Part shown: piece by piece, positions 46,871-59,712 of the stretch
Numbering within the stretch: the first letter of the stretch is position 1
Layout: each line of letters begins with the position of its first letter
NCBI RefSeq assembly: GCF_963678635.1
Contig: NC_087062.1
Location: forward strand, 73,807,345 to 73,871,344
From: Symsagittifera roscoffensis
Lineage: Eukaryota; Xenacoelomorpha; Acoela; Convolutidae
DNA length: 64,000 nt
Direction: 5' to 3'
Program-made: the position numbers and the translations under genes
The notes under the pieces: generated by a model
What the model was told of the DNA's origin: nothing
Database searches by the model: none
The model's input: the letters and a program-made list of their open reading frames with translations, nothing else

Positions 46871-47166
46871 ATGAATAAAACTGACTTGATGGTGTTAAAT
46901 TCTCAGAAAGAAACTAACAAAAAACTGTTGAATCTGAAAAATGTAACGACATGAGCGAACATCTTTACAATAAATTAAGGTGAACAGATAGTCAACCGAT
47001 TCTGATCTACGGTTTAGCAAAACTACACAAGAAAACAAACTACAGCGCCCGGTCTTTTCTCTAACTGGAAGTTCAAATGACAACTTGAACGAAACATTAG
47101 GAGTGAACTTAGAATCGAAAGTAGTAGATGTTTCAGCTGATCAAAGGGGGGTGCAGGGCAGACCCC
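46871..47166 (+). mobile_element. Penelope-like reverse transcriptase fragment, copy 3
   Basis: Same decayed YGLAKLHKK and RPVFSLTGS fragment as at 30815. It is followed by the same tandem pair (about 47133-47341). Confidence 0.5.
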
Positions 47167-48557
47167 AAGATTTAACATACGTTACATTGTTCCGGATCGC
47201 CACGCTTTGTTATAGCATACAAGAGTCAACAAAAGTAATAGTTGTTGGAGCTGATCAGTGGATGAGGATGCTAGGCGGACCCCATGTATTAACATATGTT
47301 GGGTATTTCGGATCCGCCATGCTAAGTATTAACATAGAAAAATCTTCAAGAAATTATCAAAGGAAATAGATTTCCTAAAATTTTTGGGTTGTGTAGTGAT
47401 AAGAGAATGGTAAAACAAATTGGTGTTTTTTTGTGGTTTTTGTGTAAAAACGTCTAATTTTTTCGCAAAAACCTCGGCGCACGTTAACTTATAGGTAAAT
47501 GTCATTGGTGCATTAAGTGTGAAACGTAGAATGAAAGTGTTTCATTTAGTTGTTTTTTGTTGCATTGTAAGTCAATGGTAAGATTTTTTTGCACAAAAAA
47601 CTGACTTTTTTTTGCAAAAACTTATTAAAAAACCATTAAAAATTTAAAAACACGATCAGATTTAATACCATTGGAGCAAAAACTGTTTGATTAGATAATT
47701 TTACTCTTTAGCACAGTTTACTCTTTATTTTGCTGGAAATGCAGCTGAAACTTTCAAGTACTGATAAAATTGTCAAGAGTCATAATTTGAAGACTGGTAC
47801 GTTCAATTCGTTCAAATTAGAATCAGCATCTGTCTAAATATATTTTTTTGCTCAATGTCTACTTCATTAATTTTCTGTCACAGAGGTTGTCTTCTTTGTG
47901 ACCCACAACAGTGCAAATAATATAATTTAGCATCAATTTTGAATTTTTTTGAAAGATAAACCAAAGCTCGATTGAATTTAAATTAGGAAAATTAAACTCC
48001 TAACTCCCAGGTCAACAAATGATTTCTATGAGTGCTCAATTCTCTGCTTATTTACCATAAACACAAAATTTATCCAAGTGTCTTATCACAATTACCTCTT
48101 GTATTCATAAATGAAGCAAATTTGGAGGAGTTTTCTAAGTCAAATTTCAAAAGAAGTATCTGTTTCTGAAATACATACGAATGGCAGGTGTGCAAACTTT
48201 TCTAATAACTTGTTGAATTTATTTGACTGATTCAATTGTTCTAGTACTCAATGAGTCCTAATTGATTTTAAAGTTGCTTCGACAACGGAGATATATAGTA
48301 ATTTATATTTGACATTTCAAGTGATTAAATAGCTTGAATGGAGAATTGTGAATAATGTTTTATCTATACTCCTCTATCAGAACTGTTTTTGCATGAATAC
48401 CAAGAAGATTGTAAAAATTTATCAAAAACGAGTCCAACTTGGAAACTTTAAGTTTCCCATATTTTTACTTAACTCATTAAAAGATAGAAACAAAGTGCAC
48501 AATGATAATTTTTCGATGTCACTATTTTTTGACGTATGACACAGCCTCCCCATGTTG

Positions 48558-49510
48558 CAAGGGTCAGGGACACTATCTCTTGTGCTTTCATGCCTCATTC
48601 AGGAGGCAATTCGGTTCGCTTAAGATATGAGACTACAAAATCGTGTTACAGCTTAAAAGCCACTGCCAAACCCCACTCTAGAAATACAAAACGTCCGTGT
48701 GGCAGGTCTCTAATTACCTACAACACGCGACCGCCATAAAAAAAAACAGGGTTCGAAGCTCAAGTATACCATTAGTTTTTATTGGACAGTGGATCTTTGA
48801 TCCATTTCAGATGGATCAACCTAGAACTCAGTCTAGATGGATCAACCTGAAAAATAAAATAAGTACTCACAAAGTGACGCGACTCTAGAACCAGGTAAAA
48901 AGTATAAAAGCAACAACTCTAGTAAGTTTTTATAATCAGTAATTTTAAATCAAGAAGTTTAGTTTTCTCAACCATTGGGCAGCTTCACTCGTCTGCCTGC
49001 CCAACCAAGGTTTTCTCTCGCCCAATGATGATGCTCCCGTAGGACTTCGCGTTGCCGTCTATCAGGAAGAAGACAACTCTAATCGAATTGTCGATTGCAG
49101 TAAGATTGCGAACAGCAATTTTACCCTATTCTGATTTTTATCAATTTTCCCGCAATTCTGATCTTTTTTCCTCTGATAAAATTAACTTCTGATTTTCAGT
49201 TGTCGCGAGAAACTTGTCATGACATGGTCGATTCGATCTTTTCAAAAATTACTTTTTCCATAAATTCAAGGGTAAACTTCCAACTCAAAGTCCAATTTCC
49301 AAATATGACCGGATGGCACACTTTTTTTTAAAATATAATTTTAATTTCTCCCAGAGAGGTTAGAAATTGATATAGAATTATCCCCAATGCTTTAATTTCT
49401 GGCTTTTCTTCTTTTGTTAGCATCTAATACTATACTGAATTTTGAGTTGGGGTTTCTGCCTTGATTTTTTTGCTAAATTTTATCAACTTAGTTTTTTTGT
49501 GTTGAGTTTC
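48558..49510 (+). repeat. ~950-bp dispersed segment, copy 3
   Basis: Counterpart of 32497-33450 in the right-hand block, joined in the same way to ccccatgttg. Confidence 0.6.
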
Positions 49511-49619
49511 AATATTACTGGATAGGAGCACAATTTTGTATCTGTATGTTTCTGGATTCCAGAGACAAGTCTTTAAACATGTGAAAATTTTGTCGGAACG
49601 ATCAAAAGAAAGTAAAGAA

Positions 49620-50590
49620 CAAAAGAACAACAAAGGGAGGGTCCTTGTTGCGGAAACCGCTTACAATGCACAAAATGCACAGTTTGGCCTCGTAATGAAA
49701 GAAGGTTTTGTGAAGTACAGAGACAAGTTCTAATAGGATTTTTTGCAATAGCTGTACAGCATTTTTGATGTCATTATCGTCACAAAATAGAAGTGTGTCA
49801 ACTGCATATTTTACCAATTTGCAAGATTCAGTTAAAGTTTTGTTCAAGTCATTTATGTATAGGTTGGAAAATAGGGGTCCTAAAATTGTACCTTGAGGTA
49901 CGCCCTGGTGAAGTAAGATCTAATTGGATTCAGAAATTTTTACTACATTTTTCTGTTGTCTGTTTTTATAAAGCTATGAATCATCTAAATTGCAGACTCC
50001 GAGAATCCCAAAACATCCAGTTTAGTCTTTAAATGTTCGTGGTTGATAGAATCGAAAATTTTTGATAGATCTAATAAAAATACGGCAACATATATGTTTT
50101 TATCTATTGATTTGCGGAAAAACTCAGTGCAATAAAGGATTGCGTCCATTGTTGAAAATGCGGCTCTAAAGACAAACTTGGTTTGGCTGAGCAGGTTATT
50201 AGATAATAAGCATTCATTGACTTGTTTGTATAATAGTTTCTTAGAAACTTTAGAGAGTGCACCTATTTTGGAGATTGGTCTATAGTTCTTTGCTGTTTGT
50301 GCGTCATCTTTTTTGTATATTGGGCTAAAAATTGCTCTTTTAAGTCTAGTTGGAATCAAAATGAGCTTAATAAATGAATTTATAAGAAATGTAAGGTGTG
50401 GATATTTTTCATTAACCCAATCTTTCAGAGCCCAGGCTGGAAGATCAGACAATCCGGGTGGTTTATTTGCGTTTAAGTTTGTTAATTCGTGTTTACCTCC
50501 ACTTTCAGTTACAAACCGGAAACAAAACTTTCGTTTACGTTACTTTTTGATCCTTGTGTTTTTGAATGTTGGATCAACTACGTTTTTTTC
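49620..50590 (-). mobile_element. Non-LTR reverse transcriptase remnant, copy 4 (YAVD mutant)
   Basis: Duplicate of 33560-34530, with the same motif A FLLDLSKIFDSINHEHLKTK, frame shift and YAVD (49808-49797). Confidence 0.78.
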
Positions 50591-51015
50591 TCAAAAAAAC
50601 ATCCGAGTCTAGAAAGCTTTTTGAAGTTGTTTGTTATTGTTTCAACAAATTTACTTTTAGTGGTGAGATTTGGTTCGCTAATTTTTTCGAGTTTTTTTTG
50701 TTCATTTACTAAAAACACAAACTAAACTTGGGATAAATTCAATGGAGTTTAATTTTTGTTAGATTTTTTTTGTCTCAACTGAAAAATTCAGAATGCAAGT
50801 GGAAAATCATTGTGTTCATTGGAGATTCAAGAGGTTGCTAAAGCTTATGCAAAATAAGTGAAGCAAGCACCATTTGATTTGGGGCAGGAAAAAGCTATAA
50901 ATTTTCTAGAAAAAAGGTTTCTTTTAGGATTACCTGTCAATGAAGGGTTTGTTTTTTGAAAAAACAATACCGAACCTAAGTACTAGAAACTTAACAGTCA
51001 GACAATTTCAACATA

Positions 51016-51311
51016 ATGAATAAAACTGACTTGATGGTGTTAAATTCTCAGAAAGAAACTAACAAAAAACTGTTGAATCTGAAAAATGTAACGACATGAG
51101 CGAACATCTTTACAATAAATTAAGGTGAACAGATAGTCAACCGATTCTGATCTACGGTTTAGCAAAACTACACAAGAAAACAAACTACAGCGCCCGGTCT
51201 TTTCTCTAACTGGAAGTTCAAATGACAACTTGAACGAAACATTAGGAGTGAACTTAGAATCGAAAGTAGTAGATGTTTCAGCTGATCAAAGGGGGGTGCA
51301 GGGCAGACCCC
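51016..51311 (+). mobile_element. Penelope-like reverse transcriptase fragment, copy 4
   Basis: Fourth copy of the decayed fragment, followed by the tandem pair near 51278. Confidence 0.5.
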
Positions 51312-52429
51312 AAGATTTAACATACGTTACATTGTTCCGGATCGCCACGCTTTGTTATAGCATACAAGAGTCAACAAAAGTAATAGTTGTTGGAGCTGAT
51401 CAGTGGATGAGGATGCTAGGCGGACCCCATGTATTAACATATGTTGGGTATTTCGGATCCGCCATGCTAAGTATTAACATAGAAAAGTCTTCAAGAAATT
51501 ATCAAAGGAAATAGATTTCCTAAAATTTTTGGGTTGTGTAGTGATAAGAGAATGGTAAAACAAATTGGTGTTTTTTTGTGGTTTTTGTGTAAAAACGTCT
51601 AATTTTTTCGCAAAAACCTCGGCGCACGTTAACTTATAGGTAAATGTCATTGGTGCATTAAGTGTGAAACGTAGAATGAAAGTGTTTCATTTAGTTGTTT
51701 TTTGTTGCATTGTAAGTCAATGGTAAGATTTTTTTGCACAAAAAACTGACTTTTTTTCGCAAAAACTTATCAAAAAACCATTGAAAATTTAAAAACACGA
51801 TCAGATTTAATACCATTGGAGCAAAAACTGTTTGATTAGATAATTTCACTCTTTAGCACAGTTTACTCTTTATTTTGCTGGAAATGCAGCTGAAACTTTC
51901 AAGTACTGATAAAATTGTCAAGAGTCATAATTTGAAGACTGGTACGTTCAATTCGTTCAAATTAGAATCAGCATCTGTCTAAATGAAGCAAATTTGGAGG
52001 AGTTTTCTAAGTCAAATTTCAAAAGATGTATCTGTTTCTGAAATACATACGAATGGCAGGTGAGCAAACTTTTCTAATAACTTTTCTAAAGTCCTAATTG
52101 ATTTTAAAGTTGCTTCTACAACGGAGTTATATAGTAATTTATATTTGACATTTCAAGTAATTAAATAGCTTGAATGGAGAATTGTGAATAATGTTTTTTT
52201 TTATCTAATTCCTCTATCAGAACTGTTTTTGCATGAATACTAAGAAGACTTGTAAAAATTTATCAAAAACAAGTCCTTTTTGCCTCTAATTGATTTTGAA
52301 ATTAGCTTGGAAACTTTAAGTTTCCCATATTTTTTACTTAACTCATTAAAAGATAGAAACAAAGTGCACAATGATAATTTTTCGATGTCACTATTTTTTG
52401 ACGTTTGACACAGCCTCCCCATGTTGTAT

Positions 52430-55400
52430 ATTGCTATTTTTTAAACCCTCCTAGAGATGTCGAACTCTGGTCCATTGTTGATTCTCAGAAACAGAACTGT
52501 CTTCATATATAGGTACGAGTGCAAGGTTTACAGCATCGTGAGTAACAGTATTCCGGAAAACTGAGATTTTTTTACTTCTTTTTCATCAAGATATATTTTG
52601 CTGTTGCTTCTCAATTATACCCAGTTTATTTGTTTTGACTTGTTCGAAGAACGGTTCGAAATATAAATTCCCTTTGTTTTTGTGACCAAGAAAATCTCAC
52701 AAACATTTTTTTATTTTAGAAAATTCATTTTAATTGGAACTAGCTTTTTTCTGGAGTACATTTTTGTTTAGAAGAGCAAGCTTTTTAAATTTCAAATTGA
52801 GCAGAAAATCCTTTTAAAAAGATAGAAAACTTAAATAAATGTGTGAAAAGAAAAATTGTTTCAGGTTTTTGCCAATTATGCAGCGGACTTCTAAAGGGGC
52901 TGGAACACTTTTTCAGATAACCAAAAAACATTTCAAATTCAGAAGTTTCTTCAACAGTAGTAATTTTTGGTAATTGCTCTTTTGTAAGCTAATGAAAATT
53001 TTTTCCGTATCTCAAGTCCGGAGTTTCTTTGCAGTTTCTTCATTTGATATATATGAAAGTTTTTCGCGAAAAATTCTTAGGTATAACTATGTATTTTTTT
53101 TTCAAATCTCTGAATCTTTTACCATTGAATTCTCTCATTTCTAAAAAATCTCTCACATTTGCTTCATTTTCTCACATTTTCTTCACCTTTTTCATTTTGA
53201 GAATCTTGATAGATTTAGAACCAATTTCAAACTAGATGCAGTGACTCACCTCTTCTCCTATGATTGGCTTTAACTGTTGTGATAGTTTTCTATGTCTTCT
53301 AAAATATTTATTCAATTTAATGGTTGAGTTGGAATCAACTGAAGTAAAGAAAAATTTGGTAATGAAAAAAATGTTTAGTTCAGCTGTATTTTATTACCAG
53401 CTAAAGTATCAGTAGGTTTGCTGATATTTCAATCATCTACAAAAAACAGAAAACTTATCAATTGATTCATTTACATCATTTTGCTTTAAAAACAATTCGT
53501 TTTTTTTATTCAGTTGATGTTTTTGTTCACAAGAAGTTTTGTGGAACAAAATTTTTTGTTAAAATGGAGCTATTTTTAAGATATTTTCTAAAAATTAAAA
53601 AATTTCTTAAAAGTTTCTAGTTTTTTTCACAACCTTGACCGAGTGTCTTTATTTGGATTGGATTGAAAAATGGCGAAAAATTGAAAATCGACATTTTTTT
53701 TCGTCAAAATTATCACCTTGATAAGATTTTTTTTTCTAGATTTCTGGTTGGTTAATTTCTAGTGGATAGAATTTGGAAGATTCAGTAGATTCTAAAAGCT
53801 TATGAGTAATGACTTCTTACAAATATTGGGAGTAAACGTGTAGATTCTAACATTAAGGAGGTTCTAGAAACTTTTTGCTAGGACGTCGTTTTCTTTCTAG
53901 TGGAATTTTTCTACCCCATTTCCACTGTTCTTCAAAAACTATTGTGTACGGACGTAATTTTTTCTGGTACATTTATTCTACAGTTTTCACTGTTCTATAA
54001 AATTTCCTAGTTCATAGTTTAAATGTTTAAACAGTTTTCAATTATGTTGCATGAAAAACTCGCAAGGATTCATCACAGCTCTATCCAGGTTTTCGGATCA
54101 GCCTTTTTGGAAAAGAATCAAAACTTTAAGACTAAATTTATAATTCTGATTTGTTGAAATGTGTTGATTGTTTCATTGATGGTTATGGTTCTGTCAATTA
54201 TGTGGATTTTGCTGTGAAAAAAAATGATTTTCAATGATCTTTTTTCAGGAAATTTTATTCCCACATGAGAAGAGAATTTTATTTCACAAACAAATAGACA
54301 ATTTTTTGTGGAGACATTCCTAGAGACATCGACTATTTACTTCTTTCAGACATTGAGAATGTTTTTGATTGAAACAGTTTTTTTTTTATCGAAAACACTA
54401 TTTTTAAGAAAATATTGTTAATATTAGCATTGTTGAAGAAAACATCTGTTTGAAAAAGTTTCTCAACAATTTATTTTTTTTAAAACGTTTTTGGATCAAG
54501 AGTTAGAACAAATTGTTTCACTTCTCCCCTACTCTCCATCTGACTTGGTTTTATGGAATTCAACTACACAATTAAAGTCTCAATAAATGGAAAAAGCTAT
54601 GAGAACATGCAATGAAATGCAGAAGTTTGAACAAATAAAGGAAATGCTTTTCAACTTATATTACACTCTTGTTCATAATATTGTTCAAATAAGACAAATT
54701 TTAATTAAATTTAGATGAAAATAGTTATTTTTTTAATTTTTTTCAGAAACTAATTAAACAAATACCTGAGAATCAACTGATACTTCCTTTATGTATTACA
54801 TCCCTTTCGATTACGTTGTATGTTTTTAAAATTATGTTTTCAAAATTATTTTAAAAATTATTCAAATTTTCTAGCTCTAATAGTACACTTCAGTGATAAC
54901 AAACAGATTTGAGCCAATAGTTTTTAAATTAGCAAACATAAAAAGTATGACAAAGCATAACATTTACTAAAATTTAAAATTATCATCAAACACAGAGACT
55001 CCCAATAATTCCTTGGAATCATTGCGAGATCTGGGATTTCATTCAAAGTATAGTTGACATAGGTAACATGCTTCAAAGCTCCATTTTCCTTCGTAGTGAA
55101 TAGTCAAATCTGAATGAAGGGTGGCTTGTACACGCTGATTTTCTTGATTGTGAGACACATCCTCATCATGTTGCATGTTGCTATTTCATAGACTTTCTTA
55201 CAGATGTCGAGCTCCTGATCCGTAATTATTTTTTTGCCAGAGTTGGCTTCATATATAGGTAGTAGTCTAAAAGTTCAACAGCGTGAAAAACGGTATTTTG
55301 GATTGCTGAGCTTCTTCGGTTTTTTCGTCTTCCTCTTCTTCTAGTTCTACTTGCTTTTGTTTCTCGACTTGACTCATTTCATTTGTTTTGACTAGTTGGG

Positions 55401-55460
55401 AGAACGGTTCAATCTATAAAATCCCGTTGTAAGGTTTTTGGGACCAAGCAAACCTCCCAA
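52430..55460. other. AT-rich 3-kb stretch without genes, second copy
   Basis: Counterpart of 36370-39400. No new feature. It includes the weak mariner-like stretch near 54490-54720. Confidence 0.45.
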
Positions 55461-55887
55461 AAATTACACCAAAATATTGCATCGCTTGCGGACAAAATTA
55501 TATCAAAAAAGCCGCTTAGCTCGTTAAATTTTTAGAACAATTTTTGATTGACACTTTTTGACATAATTAACCCAATTTGAGAAAACTGAATCAAGAAGAA
55601 AGTTTTTTTTTTATTTCGCTGGGAAAACCGATATTTAAATTCCAATTCCAAAACTACCAGCCTACCACGTTTTTCATGACCTTCACACTTTTGCTGTTCA
55701 ATGATAGTGGATATTGCCATCCTTTTAACAGAGGAAATGAATTCACATAAAAAAAATCAGAAATCAAACCAACCGCGAAAAAGTAAATTTGAGCCTTGAA
55801 AAAAAATCATCACGACCTATATAAGAGTCTAAACTACGATAGAAACACATTGGACTCCATTTCATTTTGAGGTTTCGTTGTACTTAC

Positions 55888-56014
55888 CTGTCTTTTCGTA
55901 GCCGCACATTCTTCACCAAACTCTCGAACTGCATTTCGAACAGCTCCGACTGAGTTGCCCCGTTCCAGATGACAACCTTGTTAACAGGGTAGCAAGCAGG
56001 AACACCTCCACCCA
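55888..56014 (-). pseudogene. WDR45B: WDR45B exon 2 duplicate, copy C
   Basis: All 127 bp are present with intact splice sites. One visible coding change: VPARYPV to VPACYPV. It is separated from the exon 1 fragment of this copy by about 1.6 kb. Confidence 0.8.
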
Positions 56015-56089
56015 CTAAAAAATCCAACTGTTTTGTGAAAAACTTTTGGCCTTCAAAGACAGTAAGCAAAGCGTGATCTCTTATTTATT

Positions 56090-57600
56090 CCATTAAATTA
56101 AATCGACAAAATGTTACATTTCTTATTGAAACTTAACTTACCAGAAAATCCAGAGCTGATTTAATTTATTCGGGCAAAATATTGCATCGATTGCTGACAA
56201 AATTATATCAAAGGAGCCTCTTATTTAGTAAGACAATATTCAAGGAGGGTACAATCTTCTAAAATTTGTATAAACTTATTTTAGTTTAAAAGCTAAAAAT
56301 GGTCCTTTTACTATACAAATATCAATTTTTTGTTCAAAAACAATTTTTTATTGTTTTGAACCATTTTTTGAAGTTTAATTTGTTTTGTCCGGATTAATTG
56401 ATTTTGTCCGGATAATTTAAACTTAAATAATGTTTAAAATAGAAAAAATTACCAAAACGTGTGAGAGATTTGTAAAGGAGGTAAGTTGACCATTTAAATT
56501 TAGAATTCTGTCAGATCTAGCAAAAAAATTCAAGAGTAAAAAAAACAAAGCGATAAAAGAACAGAAAATGAACCGACCGAAACAAGCGCGAATTCAAAAA
56601 GTCATAAATTCTGCAGACTGCCTTACACTAAGTGCAAACTTCTACATACAGGAAAAAAGTTGGTACACTTTACTTACTACTTGAAAACCAACACAACCCC
56701 ACCACCCCGGTTCATTACAATGTCTTAAATATAGAAAAAAGATCAATTTTTGCTGCGCTAACAGAAAAGCCCGGAAAACGCTGAAAGCTGGGAAAGGGGA
56801 TTGAAATCTCCAACATTGATTACCATGTGGCCGCTAACTATTTCTACGCTGGTATAAATCTGTATTTCATGAACAACAGCCAACAGACACTTGAGAGCGT
56901 CAATGAACATAGAAAACGAAATATTACTTTTAAAACCTTTTGAAACCGGAATCAATATGCAATTTCCTCATCATCGGGACCTATAAAAAATCATCGGGTC
57001 CTTTATAAGAGTCTGATCTACGTTCATCGACTCTTAAAAAACCACTAAAAGTTTTGGGCGATCAAGTTATAAAACTTAGAATAACCTAGATCAATAGGTA
57101 ACTTTTCCTTAATCCGCTGAGAAATCTTCCGGGATTAAAGTTCTAAAACTCAACTTTCTAAACTTAAATCCGGCCACGTTTTCGTGCTAATTGAACTTTC
57201 ATTATTGAAAAACGTGATTTGCCTTCCTTTTAGCTAATAAATTTGATTTGAACTAAGAAAATCCAAAATCAAATCGCAATAAAAATCATAGTTAAGCGTG
57301 AAAAATGATAAAACTTTGTCCGAAAAAAAAACAAAAAAACGCTCTAAAAGTGTCTTCACTTTGCTTATTGACACTTCAAAAGCAGGTGACTCATAAAACA
57401 TTGACAAAAGCAAAGGTGTCAAAACTGAAACAACCCATTGATTTTCAACAGTGGGAGATTATCCTCAGAAAAACCGATTCACAGAAGCAACGCTGCTTTT
57501 ACTGATCGCTTGGGTCCCTACTTACTGTATGGCTATCCTGGGGAGGCTGTTTTCATTCATTTTGCCATAGCCGTTCAGGCCTCCGAATTCAACACCCTAG
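56090..57600. other. WDR45B intron 1 sequence, copy C
   Basis: Corresponds to 23610-25410 of the full gene, with one of the two ~250-bp tandem segments missing. This shows that copy C did not descend from the collapsed intron of copy B. No gene. Confidence 0.65.
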
Positions 57601-57618
57601 AGCTAAGATAGCCGTTGG

Positions 57619-57763
57619 ATAAGGAAGCCGTTGGATGTGGCACAGACAAAACACCCTCCGTCTTGGTTGAACCGCAGGGACATGATTGAGCATGTATCCC
57701 CGCTCATCACTTCTGAAAGGTCAACTTGACTTGTCGCAGCTTTTGAATCAGCTTCCAATTGCA
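57619..57763 (-). pseudogene. WDR45B: WDR45B exon 1 fragment, copy C
   Basis: Retains MSGDTCSIMSLRFNQDGG through GFLI, then breaks before FNTDPLREK, so the donor and about half the coding part are lost. At the left break, gccgttggat occurs twice (57611 and 57628). At the right break, gcttcca from gcttccaattgcag is repeated. Both look like templated filler at repair junctions. Confidence 0.82.
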
Positions 57764-58265
57764 GCTTCCAAAAAAAACTAACATAATAATTGCAATCTAA
57801 AGATGAATCAAAATAGCAAGTGTAAGTCGAATTCACAATTACAAGTCAGAAAAAATGAACACTTTAATTGCAAAATGATAATTAATATTATTAAGCAAGT
57901 TTAAGTCACACAACTTTTCATGGTTTTATATTTATTACAATATAATAAAATAATGATTAGAATTTCAACATCAAATAAATTTAAATGACATTCAGAACCC
58001 CGTGATGTCTACCCCCGGTGAGCTAACGAGCTCTGTTAATCTGGCTACCCCTTTGATGATTCTCACACGAACAGCAATCATCGTTAACGGTGGACACACG
58101 CCATGAGCAGGCAAAACAGAAGCATGTTACAAGAAAAAGAAGCAAGAACGTTCAGAAGAACATCTTCAGAACATTTAATCGGTTTCCACTAGTTCCGAAA
58201 AACGATTGTTGTAGTTAACAGCCAAGAAAGGAGCTTCCAATTGGCTGAATACCCTTCCGGTTGAA
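57764..58265 (+). mobile_element. Extra 5' segment of the transposon unit, inserted in copy C
   Basis: This is the stretch after RSRC1 exon 1 (as at about 27810-28310), up to acccttccggttgaagaaa, now joined to the 3' end of RSRC1 copy C. It lacks the CVCG domain. Confidence 0.65.
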
Positions 58266-58324
58266 GAAATCAATCAAATAAATTAAAGTAATCAAAAGCT
58301 GTCATAAATGTTTGGCAAAATCAA

Positions 58325-59359
58325 TTAATTAATTTTATCTTCGTCAAGCACAGGTTTTCTCAAAGCAAAAAATTGTTTTCTATATACGGCCAATCTTCTT
58401 AACCAATTGCTCAATTTTTCGTCTTTGTCAATAAAAAACTTTTCGTTGAAAATTGATAATTCGGGCATATCTTTCTTCTGTCGATACCTATTAGAACTCA
58501 TGGCCGCCAAAGTGGGATTAAGCTCCGATAACTCTTTTGTCGAGTTCTTGGCATTCTGCTTCTTTCTGTTTGCCGTTGACTTGAATTGTCTCTGTTTAAA
58601 TGCGTCTGAATTTAATTCATTCATAACGGCTGTTGACGGTTTTACTTCTTTTACTTCCGTTTCTGAATTCGAGCTTTCTCTTTTTTCTTTCTTCTTCATG
58701 ATAGAAATAACGTCCTGTTTCAATCTTCAGAGGCTGATATCTTCGGACTGTTTACTCGATTATGCGTCTTTGAAGCTGATTTTTTGGGTGCTCTGTCAAA
58801 AAAAAAACAGCGCATAGCTAAGCTGTTGTTTTTTCACTTAGCTATATTGTTAAACTATAAAAGAATATGCCAACTTAGAATGTATCAGATGACCAAAAAC
58901 CCTTTGCAAAAAATGTTGCGAGCAGGGAGTATTTCATTCCTCATTTTGACGACATTCTTTCCATAAATCAAAACAGAGTGTTCTTTAATGACCAAATTTA
59001 GTTTTCAATGAGACTATTAATTGCTAAAAAAAATTGCATCACTTCAAGTTTCAATATTTCGTCCATCAAAGTGGATGAATTGAATAAGCTTGGGATATTT
59101 TTCAGCCATTAAAACAACATACGTACCTGGAGCGTGATGAGCGATTTTCTTCGCTCGATCGACTAGAGCTTCGTTTTGGTTTCCGATTGCTACTTTTTCT
59201 GTCCCTTTTAGAGCTTCGGTATGACTCATGTTTGCTAGTTCTGCTACGGCTGCGAGACCTTCCTCTGCGGGATTTGTAACTTCTTGCATGTTTCTTTCGA
59301 CTTCGCTCGCGGGATTTTGAACGACTTCTGCCGCTTGATGACGACCTACCACGCCCCAT
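58325..59359 (-). pseudogene. RSRC1: RSRC1 duplicate, copy C (frameshifted)
   Basis: Exon 1 (59359-59127) is intact with one change (RERNRKK to RERSRKK). Exon 2 (58792-58325) is 468 bp instead of 481. It lacks 12 bp in frame (the NANT of STANRNANTKKQ) and one further base near 58722, where aatttttcag became aatcttcag. The single-base loss shifts the frame soon after the RS domain, so the conserved C-terminus would not be made from this start. Confidence 0.8.
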
Positions 59360-59712
59360 TTATTAACTCCCGTTTTTTTCTGAAAATTATAATAAACAAA
59401 AGCTCAAAGTCTGAAATTAAAAGTATATCAGAGACTAATGAACAAATCCAATGTAAACAAAGTCATTTGTCGTTAGAAACCAAGATTGACCATAAACTCT
59501 AAGGTCTTAACTCTTAAAAAAAACTAACATAATAATTGCAATCTAAAGATGAATCAAAATAGCAAGTGTAAGTCGAATTCACAATTACAAGTAAGAAAAA
59601 ATGAACACTTTAATTGCAAAATGATAATTAATATTATTAAGCAAGTTTAAGTCACACAACTTTTCATGGTTTTATATTTATTACAATATAATAAAATAAT
59701 GATTAGAATTTC

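Larger units (their letters stand above)
45587..56089. repeat. 10.5-kb duplicated block, right copy
   Basis: Counterpart of 29530-40029. Length differs only by a few single-base gaps, mostly in A or T runs, over about 10.5 kb, so it is very recent. Confidence 0.9.
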
